Source of the DNA: Candidatus Bathyarchaeota archaeon
GTDB lineage: Archaea > Thermoproteota > Bathyarchaeia > Bathyarchaeales > Bathycorpusculaceae
DNA: 36,218 nt
Reading direction: 5' to 3'
NCBI GenBank assembly: GCA_903901015.1
Contig: CAIUPH010000004.1
Coordinates: forward strand, 1 to 36,218
Part shown: positions 1 through 7,836 of the stretch, in pieces
How positions within the stretch are numbered: the stretch's first letter is position 1
Layout of the letters: each line of letters begins with the position of its first letter
The notes under the pieces: generated by a model
Seen by the model: only the letters and a program-made list of their open reading frames with translations
Databases searched by the model: none
Told to the model about the DNA's origin: nothing
Translations under genes and position numbers: made by a program

Positions 1-89
1 CATTACCTAATCAACAGTTACGCTTTTCACAAGATACCCGCCACTAAACTACGAAAAAATCATAGTTTTTCTAGCACAACTAATTATGA

Positions 90-395
90 CTAAAGTCTAT
101 TAAATTTAACTTCTCTTTTTGGTTCAATAGTTGATCGGTATTTCCCACAATATGTGTAGGGTCCATGAAAGCAGGTTTTGCTTTTAGCTTGATTGAAGCT
201 ACAAACGTTGCGTTTTGGGCAACCTCCAAAAGTATGGTGCAATATTTCCTCAACAGACTTCAAGATGCGTATCTCCTTTAGCCTTTTTGTTACTTTTAAG
301 GACTTAAGGCGTATTCCCATAACTGAAATATTTCGAAGTTGGAATCCGCAAAAAGGGTAGTTATCATGAATTAGAAAATAGTGTGCCGTCATCAT
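90..395 (-). CDS. Small Cys-containing hypothetical protein
   Basis: I do not recognise this family. The product is up to 101 residues; an internal ATG at 320 would give about 76 residues and may be the true start, since the earlier part reads less like protein. The C-terminal half is basic and Cys-rich, with Cys in GGCPKRNVC, KTCFHG and TYCGKY, a spacing compatible with a small zinc or iron-sulfur site. It ends in TAG. No convincing Shine-Dalgarno sequence is seen. It could be a real miniprotein of the kind common in this window or a chance frame. Confidence 0.4.
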   Translation of the reverse strand: MMTAHYFLIHDNYPFCGFQLRNISVMGIRLKSLKVTKRLKEIRILKSVEEILHHTFGGCPKRNVCSFNQAKSKTCFHGPYTYCGKYRSTIEPKREVKFNRL

Positions 396-583
396 TCTCC
401 AATAAGCATCTTGTTACTGTCAGGCGATTTTGGTGAACATTAAGGCTATTACGGTATTAGGATTTTGGTTTTACCATTAAATACTCATACAACAACCCAT
501 AAAAACACAACTAAACACAAAAAAACAACCATCAAACAGTATGCAACCAACCACGCTTCTTAGACTGCTGGATAGCACCCTTT

Positions 584-907
584 TTAGACTGATTTTTTTC
601 TTTTCAGCAACATACGCTGCGGCACGGCTCCCTTCGCGGCTTTGCCATTTATTTCTGTTTTGATGAATTTATTCCAGCCGCCAACGTTGACGTCTGGTTG
701 AACGTAGCGTTCAGGGTTTTCAACTTTGTGCTTTTCCAGGATCTGCTTAAGGTTTAGGATCTTAAAATCCTTGGTTGCATGGATGATGGTTCCTTTCTCG
801 ATATCCAAAATCGCATAATCGTTTACTGAAACCCCCTCAGCTCGTACCCTATCGTCAAAGCGTTCACTCCACAAAAGCTTCCACTGAGCCTTAAGCTCCA
901 AAATCAA
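584..907 (-). CDS. Hypothetical protein, possibly with a longer N-terminus
   Basis: The frame gives 107 residues from a TTG at 907. It is rich in charged helix-forming residues and has a basic C-terminus (MLLKRKKSV). I do not recognise the family. The reading frame stays open upstream for 15 more codons to a TGA, and that extension (GEVCKARAEAQKHLILE) looks like coding helix, yet it has no ATG, GTG or TTG. Either translation starts at the TTG inside a formerly longer gene, or the 5' end is damaged. An AT-rich stretch with TATA-like sequence lies upstream on this strand, around 1040-1068. Confidence 0.5.
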   Translation of the reverse strand: MILELKAQWKLLWSERFDDRVRAEGVSVNDYAILDIEKGTIIHATKDFKILNLKQILEKHKVENPERYVQPDVNVGGWNKFIKTEINGKAAKGAVPQRMLLKRKKSV

Positions 908-1401
908 ATGCTTTTGTGCTTCAGCTCTTGCCTTGCAAACTTCACCACTAAAATCTCACTTTGAGCCGTCAGTGACCGCCAATTTACGCTTCTCCGTGTG
1001 TACTCACCCCTTCTTTTTGAACTATTTACCAGTTATTCTAGAAAAAATATATCTTTTCTATATATCCTCCCAACCAGAAAACTAAGCCAAACACCCGAAG
1101 TAGGTTAGTCTCTACTTATGCTGACTAATGTTTAAAGAAATTCAAGCGTAACTTCCATAACATAGCCTTCAAGACTGGCTATTTACGGTCATAATGTGTT
1201 TTGCTGGTTTTCCCCAAGATGGCTTTTTGGCTAATCTCTAGTTCTTAATATTTTAGCGTAAAGCATGTTCGTTAGTTATTCTGTCACCAATTGGTTGCAA
1301 CTAACGTTCACCTAATCTTGACCATTAACCTGTAGACTATAACCTATATGCTTAAAAGCCAAGCAAACAGAATTCTCTGAGTTTAAAGGAGAAAACCCGG
1401 T
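908..1401. other. Intergenic region, about 490 nt
   Basis: This spacer separates divergent genes. It holds an AT-rich TATA-like stretch at about 1040-1068 that could serve the minus-strand gene, and a TATA-like ATGCTTAAAAG at about 1347-1357 suited to the plus-strand gene starting at 1402. I see no tRNA, no long inverted repeat and no convincing small reading frame here. Confidence 0.5.
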
Positions 1402-2094
1402 TTGTTTGCTGTTGGGCACATGGCGATTGCGTACCTTTTAGGCAAAGGTTCGTCGAAAAAGCTCCATGTCAACCTGAACATTCCGCTTCTGCTGGTTCTC
1501 TCCATACTGCCAGATATAGACATAATTTATGATTTTTTAACAGGCGCCGAAATTCATCGCGGTCCAACTCACTCAATAGTGGTCGCGGCATTAGCTTTTA
1601 TCCCAATCTTCATTATCTACCGCAAAAAAGCGATTCCGTACTTTTTAGCGTTGATTTCCCATCCGCTGATAGGCGACTTTTTCATCGGCGGAAAACTGCA
1701 GCTGTTCTGGCCCATTTCAAATCAGCAGTTCGGGCTCCATGAACTGGGTTCATACTACATCTCGATTACCAGTCCAGTAAACATAGCGTTGGAACTCAGC
1801 CTCTTCGCTGCCGCAACTCTGGTTCTGTATAAGAGCGGCGACTGGAAGGTTTTTTTCAAAGCCGACAAGACAAATCTGGTGCTTATCATACCCATAGCCA
1901 CGGTTCTGTTGCCCAGTACAATCGGGTATCCTTTCAGTGCACCTTTGCTCCTAACGGAGCCGCTTTTAGCTTTTGCACACCTGTTCTACCTTGTGCTCTT
2001 CGCCATAGCTGTCTTGAAAACGCTTGATTACATATACAAGGAACGTTTTCGGAAATCCGCAAAATCGCAGCCCACTAACTTGAACTTGGCTTAG
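1402..2094 (+). CDS. Membrane-bound metal-dependent hydrolase, YdjM/DUF457 family
   Basis: This 230-residue polytopic membrane protein has the hallmarks of the YdjM/DUF457 family: an N-terminal His (H6) in VGHMAIAYLLG, the acidic pair in ILPDIDIIYDF (D38, D40) and the motif HRGPTHSIV (H52, H57), followed by LISHPLIGD. These His and Asp residues are the presumed metal ligands; substrates are not established for archaeal members. Several hydrophobic segments follow. The start is TTG at 1402, supported by a Shine-Dalgarno sequence AAAGGAGA at 1385-1392 about 9 nt upstream and a TATA-like box near 1350. It seems monocistronic; a T-run follows the stop. Family assignment is firm, function only general. 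Confidence 0.85.
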   Translation: MFAVGHMAIAYLLGKGSSKKLHVNLNIPLLLVLSILPDIDIIYDFLTGAEIHRGPTHSIVVAALAFIPIFIIYRKKAIPYFLALISHPLIGDFFIGGKLQLFWPISNQQFGLHELGSYYISITSPVNIALELSLFAAATLVLYKSGDWKVFFKADKTNLVLIIPIATVLLPSTIGYPFSAPLLLTEPLLAFAHLFYLVLFAIAVLKTLDYIYKERFRKSAKSQPTNLNLA

Positions 2095-2104
2095 CAGTTG
2101 GCAG

Positions 2105-2120
2105 TTTACTTTTTTTCTTT
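2105..2120 (+). terminator. Probable archaeal T-run terminator
   Basis: A T-rich run follows about 15 nt after the stop of the DUF457 gene. Oligo-T tracts on the coding strand are sufficient for termination by archaeal RNA polymerase; there is no obvious hairpin. Confidence 0.4.
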
Positions 2121-2466
2121 AGTAGTTGTAACGGAAAAGTCCCTATATCACAACAACAACGACCAGACTGAAAGGAATGTTGCTTTTTGTCGTCTAAGCC
2201 AGATTTGAGCTGAAGACTGGTTGTGCAAACAGCTACAAGTAGCATCAAGAGATAGGACAATGCGACAAAAACAACCCCGTAAACAAGGTGTATTCTTTCC
2301 TGTACGATGTTGCGTCTACCTTGGTTTGCCTTTTTTATCCGTGGGAAGCAAAGTTTATCCAAGCAATATTTATAACGAAAGCTCTGCATTCAAACAATCT
2401 GATTGCTAATCGGTAGGCGTGGGGCTAAATTTGTTCCACGCGGAAAAATCTCTTGGGGAATTAATA
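2121..2466 (+). promoter_or_regulatory. Intergenic region with a TATA box for the hdr pair
   Basis: This spacer precedes the polyferredoxin-hdrA pair. A good archaeal TATA-like element, TATTTATAA, lies at 2367-2375, which puts the transcript start near 2400 and gives a 5' leader of about 70 nt. No strong Shine-Dalgarno sequence precedes the ATG at 2468 (GGGGAATT is the closest). Short open frames on both strands here show no protein-like features. I see no RNA gene. Confidence 0.5.
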
Positions 2467-2467
2467 A

Positions 2468-3406
2468 ATGCCGTTCAAAACAGTGAAACAAGAATCGGCA
2501 GACGCTTTAACCTTAGAGTGGATGTTGCACGTTAAAAATTACAAGTTAACCCTTGACAAAAACCGCTGTGTCGGCTGCCAAGTATGCACATTGGCCTGCC
2601 CTAAAGAAGCCATAAAAACCGTCAAGCAACCAAAGCTTCCAGGTGAAAAAGCAAAGAAAGCCAAAGTCGACATCGACATGGCAAAATGCGCTTTCTGCGG
2701 AATCTGCGACGTCACCTGCCCATACGGCGCAGTCAAAGTAACTCTAAACGGTGTCCACGACCTCTCGATTCTGGCAAAAGACAGCTACCCCACGCTGGTG
2801 CGAGACATAAAAGTGGATACTCATCTATGCCAAAAAGAATGCGTCGAATGCGAACCCGCCTGCCCCCTCTCACTTATAACAGTCTCCAAAGTCGGCTTCG
2901 ACGGCAACCCAGTCCAGGATGTAGCTGCCCTCTCGCCAGCCGCCAAGAAACGCGTCCAAATAACCATTGACATCCAGAAAGACTATTGCCCAACCTGCAG
3001 AGTATGCGAATTCAAGTGTGCTGCAGGCGCGATTAAAGTCAAGAAAGCCTTCGAGGGAACAATCAGCATAAACAAGGGAAAATGCCCTCAGGGCTGTAGT
3101 GATTGCCTTGACGTTTGCCCCATTAAAGGTGCGCTTGTGTTGGGTGATGACAAGAAAGTTCACGTTAACGAGATGTTCTGCACTTACTGTGGCGCATGCA
3201 AGAACGTTTGCCCAGTAGAAGATGCGCTGAGTGTTAAACGCACAAAAGTCAATCATACATTTATTCATTCGGGCACATGGAACAAAGCCTTAGAGCGAAT
3301 AACAAGCCCAACCGATGCAATTAAAGAGTTAAAAGCTCAAGCTGCCGAGAGCAGGCGCAAAGTTGTCGAGAAGCGGTTCCTTTCGGAGGCACTGAAGAAT
3401 GAGTGA
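2468..3406 (+). CDS. Polyferredoxin with six [4Fe-4S] motifs, partner of HdrA
   Basis: The 312-residue protein is built from ferredoxin repeats. Six cluster motifs are visible, with Cys at 34/37/40/44, 74/77/80/84, 121/125/128/132, 174/177/180/184, 206/210/213/217 and 238/241/244/248; the third and fifth have a CX3CX2CX3C spacing. This is the architecture of multi-cluster electron-wire proteins such as FwdF or MvhB, although it is shorter than those I know. A helical, charged tail (residues about 270-312) follows. The stop TGA overlaps the start of hdrA by 8 nt, so the two are almost certainly translationally coupled, and it most likely feeds electrons to or from HdrA. Reading past the TGA would meet a TAA after four codons. 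No signal peptide, so cytoplasmic. Confidence 0.9.
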   Translation: MPFKTVKQESADALTLEWMLHVKNYKLTLDKNRCVGCQVCTLACPKEAIKTVKQPKLPGEKAKKAKVDIDMAKCAFCGICDVTCPYGAVKVTLNGVHDLSILAKDSYPTLVRDIKVDTHLCQKECVECEPACPLSLITVSKVGFDGNPVQDVAALSPAAKKRVQITIDIQKDYCPTCRVCEFKCAAGAIKVKKAFEGTISINKGKCPQGCSDCLDVCPIKGALVLGDDKKVHVNEMFCTYCGACKNVCPVEDALSVKRTKVNHTFIHSGTWNKALERITSPTDAIKELKAQAAESRRKVVEKRFLSEALKNE

Positions 3407-5864
3407 TCCACAACCTAAGCACAATCAACCTGAAGTATGCAACTGCAAACCTGAAGAGCTGCGCATCGGCGTTTTTGTTTGCCACTGCGGCTTAAACATC
3501 GCTGGTACAGTAGACGTTAAAGCAGTCGCTGAATACGCCAAGACAATTCCAGACGTGGTTTTCGTCAAGGAAAACCGCTACACATGCGCCGACCCTGGGC
3601 AAGCAGAAATCCGCAAAGCCATCAAGGAACAGAAACTAAATCGTGTAGTCATCGCGGCATGCTCTCCAAGAATGCATGAGCCAACTTTCCGACGTACTGT
3701 ATCCGAAGCGGGCTTGAACCCGTTCCTCTACGAGATGGCTAACATCCGCGAGTTCGCTTCGTGGTGCCACCAGAGCGACCCTAAAGCGGCGACGGAACGC
3801 GCCAAAGACAGCGTACGCATGGCTGTGGCTAAGGTGCGGTTGATGCAGCCGCTTCAAACTATCGAGGTTCCAGTCACCAATAAAGCGCTTGTCATAGGCG
3901 GCGGAATCGCAGGCATGAACGCAGCTTTAGACCTTGCTGAAATGGGGTTCAAAGTTTACATGCTCGAGAACACCCAGAGCATTGGCGGACACATGGCGGC
4001 TCTTGACAAAACCTTCCCAACACTGGACTGTAGCATCTGCATCGAAGGACCCAAAATGGTTGACTGCGCACGCCACCCAAACATCATCATATTCGCCAAC
4101 AGTGAACTTGTCAAAGTCGACGGTTACATAGGCAACTTCAAAGTTAAAATCCGCAAGAACCCCCGCTACGTTATCCCCGAGAAATGCACTGGCTGCGGTG
4201 AATGCAAAGACGCTTGCCCAATCGAGTACCCCAACGAATGGGACATGAACCTTGGCACACGCAAAGCAATCTCAGTGCCTTTTGATCAGGCGGTTCCGCT
4301 GATTTACTCCATCAACAAAGACTACTGCATCGAATGCTTCAAGTGCACTGAGGTTTGCGGTGAGCGCCAAGCCATCGATTTCAACCAGAAACCTGAAGAA
4401 GTCGATTTTGACGTTGGCGCAATAATCGTTTCCACAGGCTTTGACGTTTACTTGCCCTATGACATGCCCTTGCTGGGCTACGGGAAATACCCCAACGTCA
4501 TCATCAGCATGGAGTTCGAACGGTTAATTCTCGCTGCTGGTCCGACAGGCGGCAAAGTCATCCGCCAATCCGACGGGCAAAAACCCCACAGAATCGCTTT
4601 CATCCAGTGCGTGGGTAGCCGAGACAAAAGCCATTACCCCTATTGCTGCAACTTCGGCTGCATGTACACCCTCAAACATGTTGTTCAGCTTAAAGAGAAG
4701 TACAAGGAAGATGTGGAAGTCTACGTTTTCTACATGGATATACGCAGCCCGGGCAAAGGCTACGAGGAATTCTACGACCGCGCACGGGAAAGAGGCGTAA
4801 ACTTCATCCGCGGACGGGTCAGCCGCATCGATGAAGACCCAACCACTCACAACTTGGTCGTTCACTCGGAGGATTCATTGCTTGGGCAACCCATTGAGGT
4901 TGAAGCCGACATGGTTGTGCTCGCCACCGCAGCTATTCCCAAAAAAGGCTCTGAAGACATCGCCCGCATCCTCAACCTCTCGCGGGGTTCAGACGGCTTC
5001 TTCATGGAAGCACACCCCAAACTTAAACCCATGGATGCACCAACCGACGGCGTTTTCTATGCAGGCGCATGCGCAGGACTCAAAGACATTCCTGCCAGCG
5101 TTTCGCAGGGAAGCGGTGCTGCGTCACGTGCAGCCACGGTTATCAGCAAGCCGAAATGGAAGATTGAACCCATCATCTCCATCGTTGACGAATCCAAATG
5201 CCGAAACAAAACCGCTAAATGTGGAGTATGCCAGGACAAATGCCCATACGGCGCCATCCGCATTGAGCAGGGTAAACCCGCCCAAATTATCACTGCCAGC
5301 TGCCACGGCTGCGGAACATGCGTTGCCGAATGCCCCCAGCACGCCATCTCCCAGATGCACTTCACTGACGCACAAATCATGGCTCAAATCCGAGCAGCGC
5401 TCGAAGATAAACCGGAAGAAAAAATCCTCGCAATACTCTGCAACTGGTGCAGCTACGCAGGCGCCGACCTCGCAGGAATCAGCCGCTTCGACTACCCAGC
5501 AAGCGTGCGTGCCATCCGAGTCATGTGCAGCGGCAGAGTCGCACGCGAATTCGTCCTTGAAGCCCTCAGACTCGGCGCAGGCATGGTTATGCTTGGCGCA
5601 TGCCACTTGCCATACGACTGCCACTACATCAGCGGAAACTACAAGATGAAAGCCCGAACCGACGCGCTCAAAGGCATGCTTACAAAACTGGGCATGAGCC
5701 CCGAGCGGTTCCGAGTTGAATATATTTCAGCTGCTGAAGGCATCCACTACGCCGAAGTCATTAAGGAAATCGACGCGGAAATGAAGGCGCTTGGCAAAGA
5801 GAAGATTCAAGCGGAAAACGCGAAGCTAAAGCCAATCCTTGACAACATGCTTAAGCGCAAGTAA
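3399..5864 (+). CDS. hdrA: Heterodisulfide reductase subunit A fused to an MvhD domain
   Basis: The 821-residue protein is an HdrA, the FAD electron-bifurcating subunit of heterodisulfide reductase complexes. The N-terminal HdrA domain (VFVCHCG near residues 26-31) leads into a Rossmann FAD site (GGGIAG, 167-172) and the Cys-rich DCSICIEGPKMVDCARHPNI segment (210-229). Two [4Fe-4S] motifs follow (C263/266/269/273; C310/313/316/320, the second ending CG rather than CP), then two more near residues 605-650. The last 150 residues are a fused MvhD-like [2Fe-2S] domain with Cys 681, 684, 710, 735 and 741. MvhD normally links HdrA to a hydrogenase or formate dehydrogenase. No hdrB, hdrC or hydrogenase gene lies nearby, so partners must be elsewhere. 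It overlaps the polyferredoxin gene and shares its promoter. Confidence 0.96.
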   Translation: MSDPQPKHNQPEVCNCKPEELRIGVFVCHCGLNIAGTVDVKAVAEYAKTIPDVVFVKENRYTCADPGQAEIRKAIKEQKLNRVVIAACSPRMHEPTFRRTVSEAGLNPFLYEMANIREFASWCHQSDPKAATERAKDSVRMAVAKVRLMQPLQTIEVPVTNKALVIGGGIAGMNAALDLAEMGFKVYMLENTQSIGGHMAALDKTFPTLDCSICIEGPKMVDCARHPNIIIFANSELVKVDGYIGNFKVKIRKNPRYVIPEKCTGCGECKDACPIEYPNEWDMNLGTRKAISVPFDQAVPLIYSINKDYCIECFKCTEVCGERQAIDFNQKPEEVDFDVGAIIVSTGFDVYLPYDMPLLGYGKYPNVIISMEFERLILAAGPTGGKVIRQSDGQKPHRIAFIQCVGSRDKSHYPYCCNFGCMYTLKHVVQLKEKYKEDVEVYVFYMDIRSPGKGYEEFYDRARERGVNFIRGRVSRIDEDPTTHNLVVHSEDSLLGQPIEVEADMVVLATAAIPKKGSEDIARILNLSRGSDGFFMEAHPKLKPMDAPTDGVFYAGACAGLKDIPASVSQGSGAASRAATVISKPKWKIEPIISIVDESKCRNKTAKCGVCQDKCPYGAIRIEQGKPAQIITASCHGCGTCVAECPQHAISQMHFTDAQIMAQIRAALEDKPEEKILAILCNWCSYAGADLAGISRFDYPASVRAIRVMCSGRVAREFVLEALRLGAGMVMLGACHLPYDCHYISGNYKMKARTDALKGMLTKLGMSPERFRVEYISAAEGIHYAEVIKEIDAEMKALGKEKIQAENAKLKPILDNMLKRK

Positions 5865-6255
5865 GGGTTCCCCTATTTTCTTTATTACGTACTTTTTATT
5901 TCTGCTGCTTTCGTAACTTTCCCTCACCTTATTTTAACCACTGATTTTCAGCATGTTAATGCACACTTGTTCTTGACCAATACTGACCTGCCCCTATAGG
6001 TTTCTGCAATGAGTTCCTATTTGGATCTGAGGGGTGTGCTGTATTCTGTTTTTGGGGGGTTTGTTGCTTTTTTTTGTTACTCTAAAGTTGCCCGTTAGGA
6101 AAGTTAAACCGTAAAGAAAACACAAAACCGAATTATGCACAAGGCTCGGAGCCTAATAGGTTCGTGATCTTTGAGGCGTAACCTGATTTCTGTCCTAAAA
6201 AAGACGTATGAAAGGTTAAATCCGTCTTTTACATTAGTTGTTAACGGCTTAGCAG
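5865..6255. other. Intergenic region, about 390 nt, with a dispersed repeat copy
   Basis: This spacer follows hdrA. It opens with T-rich sequence that may terminate the hdr transcript. A 36-nt element at 6016-6051 has an inverted near-copy 18 kb away (see the repeat entries). G/T-rich sequence follows at about 6040-6085. I see no reading frame or tRNA. Confidence 0.5.
6016..6051 (+). repeat. 36-nt dispersed repeat, copy 1
   Basis: By eye, this segment matches the reverse complement of 24397-24432 at 34 of 36 positions. The core includes CCTATTTGGATC and GTATTCTGTTT. Both copies are intergenic. The similarity may extend weakly upstream (CTGCA...AGTT in both) with a 6-nt gap. It does not encode a recognisable protein, and its nature is unknown. 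Confidence 0.7.
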
Positions 6256-6705
6256 GTGGGTGCATTGGGTTTGAACAAGAGAGTGGTGCTAGTTTCCATA
6301 GTTATTTTAGTTATAGCTATCGCTGCTGTCTCCGGGACTGTTTTGGGTAATTTAAATACTAACGCTCCGTCGAAGGGCACTGTTATGTTGACCATTCAGG
6401 GCGACAGCAGGGTTTACTCGAGCAGCGGCACCTCAATTCCGTTCAGTTGAGGCAACGTTAACGTTGGAGAAAACACCAAAATCGTAACAATCACAAACTA
6501 CGCAAACGTAAACTTCAAAATGCACCTGACTATAACTTCGCCAAAGTTGCCTCACGGCTGGACACTGACGTTTTCACTCGACAGACAGCAGATTAAAGCG
6601 TGTCATTCGGCAACTGGAATTTTAACGCTTAAAGTACCAGCCAATGCGCATGTGGGAAATTATAATTGGGGCGCAAGCGTCACGTTTGAGGATGCAAAAA
6701 AATAG
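6256..6705 (+). pseudogene. Secreted-type small protein interrupted by an in-frame TGA
   Basis: Two halves in the same frame (6256-6447 and 6451-6705) read as one 149-residue protein split by TGA at 6448-6450. The N-terminus has a signal or anchor segment (VVLVSIVILVIAIAAVSG); the rest is a beta-rich extracellular domain with archaeal-surface-like wording (TIQGDSRVYSSS; VGNYNWGASVTF). The sequence across the stop reads SIPFS-stop-GNVNVGEN, where Trp (TGG) is the natural residue, so a TGG-to-TGA change is the simplest explanation. The start may be GTG 6256, TTG 6265 or TTG 6271; AGGTGG at 6254-6259 sits well before TTG 6271. No frameshift is present. It could be a recent pseudogene, a readthrough gene or an assembly error. 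Confidence 0.75.
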
Positions 6706-6802
6706 TCTGCTTCTGCAAGTCGCCTGAAAACAGCGTAGGTGCGTTGTTGTAGCGTCAGTATACACACATTCGTTTATTATGTAAATATTGCTATGTATAT
6801 GA

Positions 6803-6810
6803 CTATATAA
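6803..6810 (+). promoter_or_regulatory. TATA box before the zinc-ribbon miniprotein
   Basis: CTATATAA lies about 35-40 nt before the ATG at 6845. The predicted transcript start near 6834 would leave a leader of about 10 nt. Confidence 0.5.
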
Positions 6811-6844
6811 TCCATAGGTGATTATTTTTCAGAAATGCGCTTTA

Positions 6845-6969
6845 ATGGTTAGCTGTCCCAACTGCGGGTGCAAGCTTGAAACGCCCGACAAGAAAATAGA
6901 GAACTCTTTTTTCTGTTTAGCAGTCTATCCTGCCACATCTGCGGACACCGCTTCAAAGTATCATACTAA
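6845..6969 (+). pseudogene. Zinc-ribbon miniprotein with a one-base frameshift
   Basis: From the ATG at 6845 the frame reads MVSCPNCGCKLETPDKK, a typical first zinc knuckle. After the T-run at about 6905-6911 the matching second knuckle (SCHICGHRFKVSY, then TAA at 6967-6969) is found in another frame. Joined, they give a two-knuckle zinc ribbon of about 41 residues, a size common for archaeal zinc miniproteins. The total length of 125 nt is not a multiple of three, so there is a one-base indel, most likely in the homopolymer. That makes a sequencing or assembly error as plausible as a true mutation. If the gene is intact in the organism, expect a DNA-, RNA- or protein-binding accessory factor. 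Confidence 0.6.
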
Positions 6970-7284
6970 CAGTTTTTAGGCAAAAATGAACCAGCCCAAA
7001 AACGTTTAGCAACTTGGCGATTGTGGCTTCAACGTGAGACAACATCATTTTATATCATGTAAACCCGTAAGGAGTTCCAAGAAGCAATTAACTAAGAGCC
7101 ATCCGTTAAGCGGGTCTGGCTGTAGACACCGGTAAAGTGCGCCCTCTCAATTTTTTGCACTCACCGATGTCCGCACTTGGCTTGGTCCGCTCAACACACT
7201 ATTTTTCCCCTTTAAGCCAAAACAGAATTTGGTTTTGGCGTTTTAGGAAGGCTTTTTAAAACTTGCACAGTTAGTTTAGATGCT
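6970..7284 (+). promoter_or_regulatory. Intergenic region with an inverted repeat and TATA box
   Basis: A perfect 8-bp inverted repeat, GCCAAAAC at 7216-7223 and GTTTTGGC at 7232-7239 with an 8-nt spacer, lies just upstream of a TATA-like CTTTTTAAAAC (7252-7262). The TATA is about 27 nt before the ATG at 7285, which suggests a leaderless transcript. The repeat could be an operator for the membrane-protein gene or a weak hairpin. The rest of the spacer shows nothing recognisable. Confidence 0.45.
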
Positions 7285-7809
7285 ATGTACCGCAAAGCCA
7301 TTGTAAACATGATTAGGAGCAGGCGCTTCTGGATGTGGCAGTTAGGCGGCGCCTTCATCTATTCAATACCAGCAGCGATTAGGCTTGCAACAGGCAGCAT
7401 CCACCTTCCGATCTTAAGCATGTTCATGGTTCCATGGGTTACTCCATATGTTCCCGGCAACATCGTGGAGAAGGTTTTGGTTAACGCTTTTTTCCCCGGA
7501 GGCGCGGGGGCAGTGGCTGGCGAAATCTTCTATTCATACACTCATGGACAGGCGTTCAGCCAGAAGCAGAAGTATCTTTCTCGGTTGGGCGGCGCGTGGT
7601 TGTGGACGGCTGGGTGGTCGCTGTTCCAGTTCTGGGGTTACATGCAGAACGTTACAGGTTCTTACGGTGGTAACCTCTTCGAGTCCCCGCTCGTTTTCCC
7701 ACTAAATTTCCTTTTGGCTTCGCTTTCAATATTTACGCCAGACGTAATTGGCTACTTCAAAAATGAAGTAACTAACACATACCATGCGGTGAGACGCAAA
7801 AAAAGTTAA
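7285..7809 (+). CDS. Conserved-looking membrane protein, unknown function
   Basis: The 174-residue protein has a basic N-terminus (MYRKAIVNMIRSRRFWMWQ) and about four hydrophobic segments, including AFIYSIPAAIRLA, ILSMFMVPWVTPYV, LWTAGWSLFQFWGYM and LNFLLASLSIF. It ends in a basic tail (HAVRRKKS). I do not recognise a family and see no catalytic motif. The ATG at 7285 sits about 27 nt after a TATA box and no Shine-Dalgarno sequence is present, fitting leaderless translation. It stands 27 nt upstream of the PPOX gene on the same strand and may be co-transcribed with it. Confidence 0.75.
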   Translation: MYRKAIVNMIRSRRFWMWQLGGAFIYSIPAAIRLATGSIHLPILSMFMVPWVTPYVPGNIVEKVLVNAFFPGGAGAVAGEIFYSYTHGQAFSQKQKYLSRLGGAWLWTAGWSLFQFWGYMQNVTGSYGGNLFESPLVFPLNFLLASLSIFTPDVIGYFKNEVTNTYHAVRRKKS

Positions 7810-7836
7810 TACTGCCTGTGCCCTTAAAATTAATCC

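Noticed and set aside
2221-2409. Short frames upstream of the polyferredoxin gene
   Set aside because: They span the predicted promoter and have no protein-like features.
4831-5649. Long open frame inside hdrA in another frame
   Set aside because: It is a shadow of hdrA: composition is low-complexity (Ser/Ala/Thr-rich) and it has no domain; the hdrA frame carries the conserved motifs.
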